Origin: DASXHZ01 sp036488085
GTDB taxonomy: Bacteria > Acidobacteriota > Thermoanaerobaculia > Gp7-AA8
Assembly (NCBI GenBank): GCA_036488085.1
Contig: DASXHZ010000065.1
Location: 137,165-201,164 of the forward strand
Length of the DNA stretch: 64,000 bases
Direction of reading: 5' to 3'
Below are positions 44,392 to 53,586 of this stretch, piece by piece. The notes beneath the pieces are model-generated. The model ran no database searches. It was not told the origin of the DNA and worked only from the letters and a program-made list of their open reading frames with translations. The translations under genes and the position numbers were made by a program. Positions within the stretch are counted from its first letter, which is position 1. Every line of letters begins with the position of its first letter.

Positions 44392-46740
44392 ATGAAGGCT
44401 CTCTTCGCTGCGGTGCTGGTCGCGATTACGACGACCCTCACGGCCCAGACCATCACGAACCAGACTACGGCGAGGCTGATCGAATCGGGCGACGGGCCGA
44501 TGGTCGACGTCCCGGCGGGGGCGACCGAGCCTGCGGAGCCGCGCGTTCCGCCGCTCAATGTCACCACGCCGAACGGGCAAGCGTCGCGGATGCTGAATCT
44601 CGTCAATCCCTCGATCCAGATTCCTTACAACTCGACGATCCGGCAGGTGCAGGCGTTCTGGAACGGTACGCCGCTGAACCTGATCGACCCGACCGGCAGC
44701 GGCATCGTCGAGGAGGCACATTCCTACGGCTCGATGATTCCGTTCTTCAAGCCGCTCTTCTCACTCGCCGGACTGCCGCCCGGCAGCGGGACGCTGGAGA
44801 TCCGCGGCCTCGACCCCTCGGGAACAGAAGTCGCGCGCGTCGATATCCCGCAGTTGACGATCGCCGCGGCCCCCCAACCGGTGGCGACGAGCGCGATCGC
44901 CGCGATGCCGCATCCGCGCATCTACCTGACGGCGTCGCGGATGGCACTGATCCGCGCGCGGGGGACGAATGACATCGCGCGGCAGCGCTACGAGGCGGCG
45001 GTGAAGCTGTTCCTCGACGCGCTCGCGCAATTCCCCGACGTCACGTCGCCGGAGTTCGAGGACGCGGTTTACGATCCCGAGAGCTACATCCCGCTGCTCG
45101 CGCTCGCGTATCAACTCCACCGCGTTGATGATCCGACCACCGCCTCACGCGCGGCCGGCGCGGCGCACACGCTCACGATGCGCATCGCCAACGAGTACGA
45201 CACCGGCGTGCGCGATTTCGGCCGCGACACCGGATACGACATCCGCTTCGGCCTCCGCAACCTGATGCTCGCGTACGACTGGATGTACGACCAGTTCACG
45301 CCCGCGGAGCGCGCCGTGATCGTGAGGGTCGCGACAGAGTGGATCGACTGGTACCACACCACTCCCGGCTATGCTGAGTCGTGGCCGATCGAGAACTACT
45401 ACGCCGGCTACGTCCAGGGGATCGCGCTCACCGGCGTCGCGACGGCCGGCGACAATCCCGACGCCGACCGCATCCTCGGTCTGCTTCGCTCCAAGCTCGC
45501 GAACGAGATGCCGGTCCTCAACCAGCGGCTCGCCGGAGGCGACTGGGCCGAGGGGTGGAACTACGGGTGGTACTCCGTTTTGGAGCACACGCTGCTCAAC
45601 CAGCTTCTCCGCGACCTCGGCGAGGACTGGGGCGTCGACTTCGACTGGCTGCAGTCGCTCCCGATGAGCTGGCGGTTTCAGGTCGCGCCGGATTACAGCG
45701 AGACGCGTCCGTACGGCGGCTACTCCGGTGACTACCCGCACCGAACGTCGCCCGCGACGCTCGCCGCGATCGCGGGAACGACCGGCGCTCTCGGCTACTT
45801 CGCGCACTCGATCTACCTCCAGATGAACGCGAATCCAAACAACGACTTCGCGGACCAACCAGGCGACCGTTTCTACGAGATGATTTTCGATACTCAGGCG
45901 ATTCCGCCGCCGATCGCGTTCTTCCTCTCCTGGTTCAACAGCGGCACCGGCCGGTTCTTCTCGCTTTCGGAGCTGAACGACCCGAACGCGTACTTCGTCT
46001 CGACCGAGAACATCGGCTACCTGTACGACCACTACGGCTACGCGAACGGCGATGCGCGGCTGTACCACGGCGACGTCTGCCTCGTCTGCCCGAGCGCGTA
46101 CCGCGGTCCGCAGTTCGACGGCGAGGCGGTCACGCCCGCGTTCTCGACGTACATCGTCAACGGCCAGCCGCAATCGGTCGGGCGCAACAACCAGAACTTC
46201 TTCCACATCGACCAGTTCGCGTATTCGGCGGTCGGGATGCGGTTCGAGTCATCGTGGCCGGCGAGCCGCTACGACGAGGATATGGTCTCGCCGGACAACC
46301 CGCTCGATTACATGATCCGCGAGGTGGTCCACCTTCGTCCCGGCACGCTGATCGTGCGCGACCTCCACCGCCGCCGTCACGCCTCCGACACGCTCACCGC
46401 CTACTGGCACCTCGGCCCAACCGAGCCGGTGCAGGCTACCGGCAGCGGGTATCGAGTCGGGACTCTGAACGTCTCGACTGTCTACCCGCACGACGTCGGG
46501 ATGACATTCGGCAACGACACCGATGGCGGCGGCAACCGCATCGGGACGCTGATGCAGTTGAACTTCGCCAGTTCCACCTCGCCGATGGAGCTGGTGACGG
46601 TGTTCTCCGAGACGCTGACCGCGACGTCCTATGCCGGAGGGACTCTGACGCTCAGCGACGGCACGCGCGTTTTGTTCGCGAACAACACCGTCACTGTGAC
46701 GTCAGCGCCTCCGAGCCGCCGCCGCGCGGTCCGGCCTTAA
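44392..46740 (+). CDS. Secreted heparinase II/III- or alginate-lyase-like protein
   Basis: 782 aa. ATG 44392 begins a signal peptide (MKALFAAVLVAITTTLTAQ). After an N-terminal beta domain (about 30-170), residues about 180-500 are an alpha/alpha-toroid (PRIYLTASRMALIRARG, ARQRYEAAVKLFLDAL, LRNLMLAYDWMYDQFTPAERAVI, WPIENYYAGYVQGIALTG). The remainder is a beta-sandwich as in heparinase II/III (YDHYGYANGDARLYHGD, RELVRP-like VVHLRPGTLIVRDLHRRRH). This points to a polysaccharide lyase of uronic-acid polymers. Catalytic Tyr/His cannot be assigned with certainty, and the substrate is unknown. The C-terminus SRRRAVRP is basic and unlike a sorting tail. Confidence 0.75.
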   Translation: MKALFAAVLVAITTTLTAQTITNQTTARLIESGDGPMVDVPAGATEPAEPRVPPLNVTTPNGQASRMLNLVNPSIQIPYNSTIRQVQAFWNGTPLNLIDPTGSGIVEEAHSYGSMIPFFKPLFSLAGLPPGSGTLEIRGLDPSGTEVARVDIPQLTIAAAPQPVATSAIAAMPHPRIYLTASRMALIRARGTNDIARQRYEAAVKLFLDALAQFPDVTSPEFEDAVYDPESYIPLLALAYQLHRVDDPTTASRAAGAAHTLTMRIANEYDTGVRDFGRDTGYDIRFGLRNLMLAYDWMYDQFTPAERAVIVRVATEWIDWYHTTPGYAESWPIENYYAGYVQGIALTGVATAGDNPDADRILGLLRSKLANEMPVLNQRLAGGDWAEGWNYGWYSVLEHTLLNQLLRDLGEDWGVDFDWLQSLPMSWRFQVAPDYSETRPYGGYSGDYPHRTSPATLAAIAGTTGALGYFAHSIYLQMNANPNNDFADQPGDRFYEMIFDTQAIPPPIAFFLSWFNSGTGRFFSLSELNDPNAYFVSTENIGYLYDHYGYANGDARLYHGDVCLVCPSAYRGPQFDGEAVTPAFSTYIVNGQPQSVGRNNQNFFHIDQFAYSAVGMRFESSWPASRYDEDMVSPDNPLDYMIREVVHLRPGTLIVRDLHRRRHASDTLTAYWHLGPTEPVQATGSGYRVGTLNVSTVYPHDVGMTFGNDTDGGGNRIGTLMQLNFASSTSPMELVTVFSETLTATSYAGGTLTLSDGTRVLFANNTVTVTSAPPSRRRAVRP

Positions 46741-46748
46741 AACCACAG

Positions 46749-47804
46749 TTACTGCCCGCCGGCTGCCATCGAGTTGATCGAGTCCCACACCTCGGTGCGC
46801 TCTGCGGTGTCGTGAGTGGCCTTCAGCGCCTGGTCGTAGTACTGATGGGCTTTCGCGGTGTCGCCCTTCGCGGCGTAGACGTCGCCGAGGCCGTTGTACA
46901 CGCGCCAGAGCTCCGCGCTGTTCGGGTGGGCGGCGGCGTAGTCGTTGAGCCACTTTTCCGCTTCGTCGTATTTCTTGGCGCCGACGAGCGGGTTGTAGGC
47001 GAGAAGGATGGTCTCGGTTTCCGTCGCCATGCCTTTCGCGCGTTCGCGAAGCTCAGCGGCGCCTTTCGCGTCGCCCTTCTTTTCGAGCACCGCCGCCTTC
47101 GTGCGTAGCGTGTTCAGACTCACGCTGAGCGCGAGTGCGTGATCGGCGTACTTCAACGCTGTATCCGGGTCTCCATTGCGCAGTTCCCAACGAGCGGCCG
47201 CGGTCCATGCGGAGGCGTCCCAATGCTTTCCGCCGCGGAGCGCGGTCGCAATCGACTCGCGAACGGTCGACGGAAGGTCGACCTCGATCTTCATCGGAAT
47301 CCGCAGCTTCTCCCAACGGATGGACGCGATCGCGGAGCCGTTCGTCACGTCATCAAACGTGTACAGGACGCGCTCCTGCGACTCCGCCGCTGGTTGCGGC
47401 GTCACGTTGACGCGCAGCACGTCCTCGGCGGGGTCGTAGTTGTAGACGCCCCAGTCGCCTGTGAACTTGCTGAAGATCAGCGTCCACTGCGACGCCGTCG
47501 GGATCGCGTAGAAGGCGTACGTTCCGGCGGCGAGCGGCTGCCCCTCGATCTTGACCGGTGTCGAGAACGAGATCGTGGTGTTCTCGTTCGCGCCGGCGCG
47601 CCACGGGGTGTCGTACGGCACGAGGCCGCCCCAGATCTTCCGCTTGTTCACGGATGGGCGGTGGTAGTTGATCGTGACGTCGGTGACGCCGATCGTCTGA
47701 CCTGTCGTCGCTGCCGGACTCGCTTCCGGCAGAGGGATCGGGCCTTGGGCAAAGACGGTGAACGCAAAGAGGCACAACGCGGTGGCGATCGCGGCGTTTT
47801 TCAT
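46749..47804 (-). CDS. Secreted DUF2911 protein with TPR tail
   Basis: 351 aa; ATG 47804 begins a signal peptide (MKNAAIATALCLFAFTVFAQ). Residues about 30-190 are DUF2911 (TDVTINYHRPSVNKRKIWGGLV, PWRAGANENTTISFSTPV, LAAGTYAFYAIPTASQWTLIFS). Residues about 205-351 are TPR-like repeats (LRNGDPDTALKYADHALAL, GLGDVYAAKGDTAKAHQYYDQALK). The family is widespread in Bacteroidota and Acidobacteriota and its role is unknown. Confidence 0.9.
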   Translation of the reverse strand: MKNAAIATALCLFAFTVFAQGPIPLPEASPAATTGQTIGVTDVTINYHRPSVNKRKIWGGLVPYDTPWRAGANENTTISFSTPVKIEGQPLAAGTYAFYAIPTASQWTLIFSKFTGDWGVYNYDPAEDVLRVNVTPQPAAESQERVLYTFDDVTNGSAIASIRWEKLRIPMKIEVDLPSTVRESIATALRGGKHWDASAWTAAARWELRNGDPDTALKYADHALALSVSLNTLRTKAAVLEKKGDAKGAAELRERAKGMATETETILLAYNPLVGAKKYDEAEKWLNDYAAAHPNSAELWRVYNGLGDVYAAKGDTAKAHQYYDQALKATHDTAERTEVWDSINSMAAGGQ

Positions 47805-47869
47805 GATGCGGAAGAATGTAACCGCCGCCGCGTCGCGCGCTGTCACGATCGTGCAAAAGGCCGCGAACA

Positions 47870-47894
47870 GGGCCGGCTAACTAAGAGCCGGCCC
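47870..47894 (-). terminator. Terminator-like hairpin after the 48-50 kb gene
   Basis: Stem GGGCCGGCT paired with AGCCGGCCC around a 7-base loop, 14 bp beyond the stop at 47908. There is no T-run. Confidence 0.55.
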
Positions 47895-47907
47895 CCTACA
47901 CGCGAAG

Positions 47908-49998
47908 CTATTTCGGTTGTGTGACGAAGAGCAGCGACGGCGTGATCTTGCCGAGGAAGCGATACGTCGTCGCATCGGCGCGCTTAGTGTTGGTCTTCAG
48001 GTCGAACTCGATCAGGTACTCGACGTGGTACGCCTGCCCCGGCTTGACCTCCGCGACACCTTTGGCTTCGCCATGGACGCGCATCGATTTGCGCTCCTTC
48101 GTATCGTTGTACGAGCCGTCGAGATAAATACCGTTCTTCGCCCGCTCGTCGATGTTGTCCAGCCCCTCCTTCGTGTCCAGGAAGATCGCGACGATCGCCT
48201 TCAGGCTGCCGTTCTCGTAAGGACTGTTCTCGACGTCGTAATCGAGGATTCCTCTCTCGACGGTGTCCACTCCGCGGCAGAGCTTCTCGCACGCTTCGTG
48301 CTGGTGCATCCGGAGCGCGACGCTGCCGCCTTCCGGGAAGTAGATGCTCTTCCGGTTGTAGGCGTAGATGCGGTTGAAGACCTTCGCCTCCTGCGTCGGT
48401 TGGAGAGTTTTTCCGAACGTCTGTTGGACGCTCGCCATGTTGAGGAGGCCGATCCAGGCGCTCTCGTGATGGGCGCCTGAGATGGTCCAATCGAAACGGG
48501 TGTCCTTCTTCGAGGCAATGCCGGAGTCCTTCGTTTCAGGAGAGGCAGGCAGCACCCAATCCTGTCCGCTCGCCAGCGCGTACGTGCCGCCGGCGCGGTG
48601 GACGGCATAGAAGAATCCGACCGGAAACGTCTCTCCATCCTTCGTCACCATCGCGGTGTCGCCCCTGGAGGTCCACGGCAATGGCTGATTGTTCGTCAGG
48701 CTGTCGACGAAGCACGGCTGCCCGCCCCGAGACGTCGCCACCTTGTACTGATAGACCTTCCACGACGAGGCGAAGTGGACTTCGTCGTACGTCTTGTTCT
48801 TCGCCCGCGACGTCCACCAGTCAACTTGAGATCCCTGCTGCGTATCGACGGGCACGTTGTACGTGAAGATCGGCATGACGTGAGATTTGCCGGCGCAGTC
48901 GACGCGGATCGATCCGTCCCACGGGTCGTTCGCCGTCGTGACGACCTCACCCCATCCCTCCTTGCCGTCGCCGAGGATGGTCGATTCGAGGTAGTTGAGG
49001 CGCATCAGCACCGGTTCGAGGTCGCTCCTGCGGGCCTTGAAGATGTTTGGATCGTCGAGATCCGGGCGGGAGTAGGCGAGGACGATCCAGTTCGCGGCGG
49101 TCGCGAAGGTTTTCATCTGGTCGCGCGTGTAGCGCTCGTACTCCTGCTCGAACGCTTTCGACGTCATCGGCAGGGCGGCGCAGCGCTCGTCCTTCCGGAT
49201 CTCGCATTCGCTCTGGACGATTTCCGCGGCCCAGAGATAGAGGATGTAGCCCTTCTGCTGTTCGGCGCGGTAGTACGCGAAGCGTTTCTCGGCGAAGTCG
49301 TACGTATCGAGGGGCTGGATGATCGGAGCCCCGAGCGTGTACTTCGTTCGGAACTCCTTGAACGGGACGCGGAGCAGCGGCTCGGCGCGGTTGACGCCGT
49401 GCGCCAGCAGCGTGTTCAGTTGTCCGAGCTTGATGTGAAGACTCTCGTGCATGATGTCGCGCGCGAGGTTCTCCATGTCGACCTTGTTGAAGTTCAGATT
49501 GTGCTTTTGAGGGTTCTTCGTTGGGGTCTCGAACTCGTTCTCCATCCGCAGCCAGAACGTGTCGATGGTAGTGAGGATCGCCGTCACCTGGATGGCGCTC
49601 GGCAGGTTGGTGAACTGCTCGTCCATCGCCTTGTGCTGCGATTCGATCCTGCGGAGGATCTCCTTCTGGCTGCTCTGGATCGCGTCGAGCTTCCCCGAGA
49701 TCTTGTCGAGCTTCTCGACGACCTGTTGTTTCCACTGCTCCTCGGTCTTACCCGACAGGCTGCCCAGCGCGCCGCAGAGCGCCTTCGATCCTTCGTCGTT
49801 CTGCTGCTCCGGCTTGCAGGAGATGTTGTAGATCCAGCCGGCGACGAACTTAACCGCGAACTCCCCGCCTTTGCTCCCGGCGGATGAAATCGCGGAGCCG
49901 ACGAGCTTCTGACCGAATGTTTCATCCGCGGCGAATGTCTGCGGACACAGCATGAGGGCAATCATGATCGCGACCGCGACCGGGCGAGCGTGTCTCAT
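47908..49998 (-). CDS. Large secreted protein of unknown function
   Basis: 696 aa. Start 49998 has AGGAGG four bases upstream and a signal peptide (VAIMIALMLCPQTFAADE). Residues about 25-60 are Gly/Ala-rich and amphipathic (SAISSAGSKGGEFAVKFVAG). Residues about 85-140 are a predicted coiled coil (QQVVEKLDKISGKLDAIQSS, KEILRRIESQHKAMDEQF), and a helical region continues to about 330. The C-terminal half is beta-rich with Cys pairs. This helical-bundle-then-beta layout is loosely like pore-forming toxins, but no family was recognised and the resemblance is weak. It is monocistronic with a terminator. Confidence 0.75.
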   Translation of the reverse strand: MRHARPVAVAIMIALMLCPQTFAADETFGQKLVGSAISSAGSKGGEFAVKFVAGWIYNISCKPEQQNDEGSKALCGALGSLSGKTEEQWKQQVVEKLDKISGKLDAIQSSQKEILRRIESQHKAMDEQFTNLPSAIQVTAILTTIDTFWLRMENEFETPTKNPQKHNLNFNKVDMENLARDIMHESLHIKLGQLNTLLAHGVNRAEPLLRVPFKEFRTKYTLGAPIIQPLDTYDFAEKRFAYYRAEQQKGYILYLWAAEIVQSECEIRKDERCAALPMTSKAFEQEYERYTRDQMKTFATAANWIVLAYSRPDLDDPNIFKARRSDLEPVLMRLNYLESTILGDGKEGWGEVVTTANDPWDGSIRVDCAGKSHVMPIFTYNVPVDTQQGSQVDWWTSRAKNKTYDEVHFASSWKVYQYKVATSRGGQPCFVDSLTNNQPLPWTSRGDTAMVTKDGETFPVGFFYAVHRAGGTYALASGQDWVLPASPETKDSGIASKKDTRFDWTISGAHHESAWIGLLNMASVQQTFGKTLQPTQEAKVFNRIYAYNRKSIYFPEGGSVALRMHQHEACEKLCRGVDTVERGILDYDVENSPYENGSLKAIVAIFLDTKEGLDNIDERAKNGIYLDGSYNDTKERKSMRVHGEAKGVAEVKPGQAYHVEYLIEFDLKTNTKRADATTYRFLGKITPSLLFVTQPK

Positions 49999-50035
49999 CT
50001 TTCCTCCTACGTGGGGTCGACCGTGGGAGGAGAGT

Positions 50036-51508
50036 TTACTTCCCCAGCTCGTAAAGGTACTCGACGAACGACATCACCGCGCCGTCGTAGCCTTGAAGAT
50101 TCGGCCGGGACGACTCGATGACGTAGTACTCGTCGGGTGCGTGCGCGCCGCTGCCGTGGCCGAGGCCGAAGTGGCCGGCGGCAAGGCTGAGCGGCGGGTT
50201 GGTGAAGACGTAGCCGGGATACGAGCCGGCATTGCGCGGCCACATCACCGGATCGATTCCAGCGCGGCGCAGCACCGACACTTGCGCCTGGATGAGCGGT
50301 GCGTTCGCGGAGCTGGCCGTCGGGTCGTAGCCGCCGGTGACGTTGACCTCGATGTCGCCGAAGCCGTGCCTCGCGAGGTGCGCCTTGAGCGCGGCGACCG
50401 CGTCGTCCTTCTTCATGTCGGGGACGAGGCGCATGTCGATCTTCGCGACGGCGCGGTGGGCGAGGATGGTCTTGCCGCCAGGACCGGTGTAGCCGCCGAC
50501 GAGGCCTTCGATGTTGACGGTCGGCTGCGATTCGAGTCGCTCGTTCGCTTCCTCCCACGGCAGCTCGTCGATCCAGTGGGGCACGCCGAGCGACTTCTTC
50601 GACTGCTCTTCGCTCCGCCGCTTCGAAGCCTCGGCGATCATTGCCTTCTCTTCCGCCGAGATCGGACGTGGCTGCGGATAGTTGTCGATCGTGATGGTGT
50701 TGCCGTCCGCCGACACGAGCGTGTCGAGCGCCTTGACGAGGTGCCACGCCGGGCTGTCGACCATCGCCTTGAGCGATGAGTGAATGTCCTTCGCGGGACC
50801 GCGCCCCCATTTCTCGCCGCTGGCCACGAGCTCCAGCTCTACGACGCCCTTCGCGCCGAGGCTGACGGTCACGATGCCGTCGAGGTCCTGCGACGCGGCG
50901 GGCATGAAGATCCCAACCGTCTTTCTCAGCGCCGCCTCGACGTCCGGCCGGTGGACGATCTGCCCGATGTGCGGCGATCCGATCTCTTCTTCGCCCTCAG
51001 CGACCATGACGAGGTTCACCGGCATCTTCTTGCCTGCGCCGCGGATCGCATGCAGCGCCGCGAGGAACGCCGACTCCGGCCCTTTCTGGTTGACGGCGCC
51101 GCGTCCGACGACCGCTTTGCCGAGGCCCGGCTTGTCGACGATGCGCGCTTCCAGCGGCGGTGAAGTCCACTCCGCAGGATCGAACTGCTTCACGTCGTAC
51201 ATGAAGTAGAGGCCGACCGTCTTCTTCGCTCCCGCGTCGAGCGTCGCGTACACGCCCGGCTTGCCGTCTGTGTTGATGACCGTCGCCTGTTGGAACCCCG
51301 CGTCGCGCGCAAGCTTCGCCATGTACTCCGCGCCGGCCGGGTAGTTGCGGTTCTCCGCCGCGATGGACGGCAGCGCGATCCAGTCCTGCAACCGTTTCAC
51401 CGCCTCATCGTGACGTTTCGCCACCTCGGCGCGAATGTCGCCGAGGTCGTCGGCGTAGACGGCAAATGCGGCGGACGCGGCGAGGACGAAAATGGCGAGC
51501 CTCTTCAT
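50036..51508 (-). CDS. M20-family metallohydrolase-like protein with altered metal ligands
   Basis: 490 aa; ATG 51508 begins a signal peptide (MKRLAIFVLAASAAFAVYA). The M20 layout is clear: RLQDWIALPSIAAE, YFMYDVKQFDPAEWTSPP, GRGAVNQKGP, VMVAEGEEEIGSPHI, a lid domain about 220-350, and HAPDEYYVIES near the end. Two canonical metal positions differ: the His of YGHYDV is Met, and the bridging Asp of GRGxxDxKG is Asn. The Glu pair and last His remain. It may bind one metal, use other ligands, or be a non-catalytic binding protein. Canonical relatives are peptidases or dipeptidases. Confidence 0.85.
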   Translation of the reverse strand: MKRLAIFVLAASAAFAVYADDLGDIRAEVAKRHDEAVKRLQDWIALPSIAAENRNYPAGAEYMAKLARDAGFQQATVINTDGKPGVYATLDAGAKKTVGLYFMYDVKQFDPAEWTSPPLEARIVDKPGLGKAVVGRGAVNQKGPESAFLAALHAIRGAGKKMPVNLVMVAEGEEEIGSPHIGQIVHRPDVEAALRKTVGIFMPAASQDLDGIVTVSLGAKGVVELELVASGEKWGRGPAKDIHSSLKAMVDSPAWHLVKALDTLVSADGNTITIDNYPQPRPISAEEKAMIAEASKRRSEEQSKKSLGVPHWIDELPWEEANERLESQPTVNIEGLVGGYTGPGGKTILAHRAVAKIDMRLVPDMKKDDAVAALKAHLARHGFGDIEVNVTGGYDPTASSANAPLIQAQVSVLRRAGIDPVMWPRNAGSYPGYVFTNPPLSLAAGHFGLGHGSGAHAPDEYYVIESSRPNLQGYDGAVMSFVEYLYELGK

Positions 51509-51529
51509 GAGGCGGAGATTGTACGGCGT

Positions 51530-51602
51530 GGTTCTGTGTAGCGCCGCCGACTCGGCGGCGACATCACGCACCGCCGGCGAGTCGCCGGCGCTACACAGAA
51601 CC
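51530..51602. repeat. 73-bp imperfect palindrome (REP-like, possible terminator)
   Basis: Outer arms GGTTCTGTGTAGCGCCG are perfect inverted repeats, enclosing inner CGACTC/GAGTCG-containing hairpins. It lies between the end of the MacB-type permease gene and the M20 start. Confidence 0.85.
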
Positions 51603-51610
51603 CTTTCCGT

Positions 51611-52825
51611 CTACTCGTACCGCAGCGCCTGAATCGGGTTCAGGGCGGCGGCTTTGCGGGCGGGGTAGTAGCCGAAGAAGACGCCGACCGCGCCGGAGAA
51701 GATGACCGAGATCAGCATGATGATCGGGGAGATCACGGTGGCCCAGCCGGTGAAGTGACCGACGATCTCGGCGCCGGCATAGCCGAGGACGAGACCGACG
51801 ATACCGCCGGCAACGCCCATCACGATGCTCTCGACCAGGAACTGCGTGAGGACGTCGGAGCCGCGGGCGCCGATCGCCATGCGGATGCCGATCTCGCGCG
51901 TCCGTTCGGTCACCGACACCAGCATGATGTTCATGATGCCGATGCCGCCGACGAGGAGCGAGATCGATGCGATTGCCGCGAGTAGCAGCGTCATCACCTT
52001 GGTCGAGCTCTCGGCTGCCGCCGCGAGGTCGGCCTGATTGCGGACCGTGAAGTCGTCATTGTTGCCTTGGATCTTATGCGACTCACGAAGCAGGGTGCGG
52101 ATCTCGTCCTGCGCGGCGGGGATGTCCTGCCCGTTCGCGGTGCTGGCGAGGATCTGCGGGATGAACGTACGGCCCGACAGCGTCTGCGTGGCGGTGGTGT
52201 ACGGGATCAGGACCACGTCGTCGGAGTCGCTGCCGCTTGCGGTCTGACCCTTCACGGACAGCACACCGACGACCTTGAAGATCGCGTTGCGGATCTGCAC
52301 GTCGGTGCCGATCGGATCCTGTCCGGGGAAGAGGTTCTGGGCCACGGTGTTGCCGAGGACCGCGACCTTGCGGTTGCTCTGCACGTCGTCAGCGCCGAAG
52401 AAGTCGCCGGACGTCGTCTGCCAGTCGCGGATCGTGGCGTAGTCGGTGTCGACACCGTTGATGGTCGTCCGCCAGTTGCCGGCGGCGCCGATGACCGGCG
52501 TCCGCGAGACGATGACCGGAGAGACGGCGGAGATGTACTGCGACTCGCCGCGGATCTTGTCGACGTCCTTCAGGCTGAGGTTCGGGAACGCCTGCGCGCC
52601 CTGGCTGACGCCTGCCTGCTGCGCTGCGCCGGGCGTGATGACGATCATGTTCGTGCCGAGGTTGTTGATCTGTTCATCGATGCGCGTGCGGGCGCCGTAG
52701 CCGACGGCGACCATCACGATCACCGCCGCGACACCGATGATGATGCCGAGCATGGTGAGCGTCGCCCGCATTTTGTTCTTGCGGATCGACTGTGTTGCAA
52801 GCCGGATGAGAGTCTTGGTTTTCAT
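51611..52825 (-). CDS. MacB-type ABC transporter permease
   Basis: 404 aa. N-terminal span (MLGIIIGVAAVIVMVAVGYGA), then a MacB-PCD periplasmic domain (about 45-260; ISAVSPVIVSRTPV, ATIRDWQTTSGDFF, AVLGNTVAQNLFPGQDPIG), then three C-terminal spans with the FtsX signature GIGIMNIMLVSVTERTREIGIRMAIGA. It lacks a fused ATPase, which is the separate upstream gene overlapping it by 4 bp. Together with the MacA-type adaptor it would form a tripartite efflux pump for peptides, macrolide-like compounds or siderophores, needing a TolC-type partner not present here. Confidence 0.93.
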   Translation of the reverse strand: MKTKTLIRLATQSIRKNKMRATLTMLGIIIGVAAVIVMVAVGYGARTRIDEQINNLGTNMIVITPGAAQQAGVSQGAQAFPNLSLKDVDKIRGESQYISAVSPVIVSRTPVIGAAGNWRTTINGVDTDYATIRDWQTTSGDFFGADDVQSNRKVAVLGNTVAQNLFPGQDPIGTDVQIRNAIFKVVGVLSVKGQTASGSDSDDVVLIPYTTATQTLSGRTFIPQILASTANGQDIPAAQDEIRTLLRESHKIQGNNDDFTVRNQADLAAAAESSTKVMTLLLAAIASISLLVGGIGIMNIMLVSVTERTREIGIRMAIGARGSDVLTQFLVESIVMGVAGGIVGLVLGYAGAEIVGHFTGWATVISPIIMLISVIFSGAVGVFFGYYPARKAAALNPIQALRYE

Positions 52826-53586
52826 GCGACCTCCTTCTCTTCGAGGTGCTTCGAGTCGTATGCGGCGGAGCGGCGGTTCCTCACCGGCTCGTCGCGCCGA
52901 ATGCGGCCGTCGCGCACTTCGACGATACGTTTCGCGTAAACAGCGATGTCAGGTTCGTGGGTGACGAGGATGATCGTGATGCCCTGCTCGTTCAGCTCCT
53001 GGAACAGCGCCATCACTTCGATCGACGTCTGCGTGTCGAGGTTGCCGGTCGGCTCGTCCGCGAGGATGAGCGCCGGCTCGGTCACCAGAGCGCGGGCAAT
53101 CGCGACGCGCTGCTGCTGACCGCCGGACAACTCGCTCGGCTGGTGCTCGAGACGATCGCCGAGACCGACGCGCTCGAGCGCCTTCGCGGCGAGAGCGTGC
53201 GTGTCGCGCTTACGGCCGTCCCTGGAGCCCTTGTCGGGGCGACGGTCGTACAGCATCGGCAGCTCCACGTTCTCGACCGCGCTGGTTCGCGGCAGAAGGT
53301 TGAATCCCTGAAAGACGAATCCGATCTTCTGGTTGCGGATCGCGGCGAGCGCGTTCTTGTCGAGGCCGTCGACGCGTACCCCATCGAGGAGGTACGCGCC
53401 GCCGGTCGGCGTGTCGAGGCATCCGAGGATGTTCATGAGCGTCGACTTGCCGGAGCCCGACGTTCCCATGATCGCCACGAACTCCCCCGGCGCGACCGCG
53501 AGGTCGATGGCGCGCAGCGCGTGCACTTCGTTCGTGCCGCTGCTGTACGTCTTGACGAGTTGTTCGACCTGAATGACGTTGTCCAT
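52822..53586 (-). CDS. MacB-type ABC transporter ATPase (LolD/MacB family)
   Basis: 254 aa. Walker A GTSGSGKST, Q-loop in FVFQGFNLLPRTSA, signature LSGGQQQRVAIARAL, Walker B ALILADEPTGNLD, H-loop VTHEPDIA. The start overlaps the adaptor gene stop (TAATG) and the stop overlaps the permease start (ATGA). The middle has a slightly long, basic insert (DRRPDKGSRDGRKRDTHALA). Confidence 0.95.
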   Translation of the reverse strand: MDNVIQVEQLVKTYSSGTNEVHALRAIDLAVAPGEFVAIMGTSGSGKSTLMNILGCLDTPTGGAYLLDGVRVDGLDKNALAAIRNQKIGFVFQGFNLLPRTSAVENVELPMLYDRRPDKGSRDGRKRDTHALAAKALERVGLGDRLEHQPSELSGGQQQRVAIARALVTEPALILADEPTGNLDTQTSIEVMALFQELNEQGITIILVTHEPDIAVYAKRIVEVRDGRIRRDEPVRNRRSAAYDSKHLEEKEVA

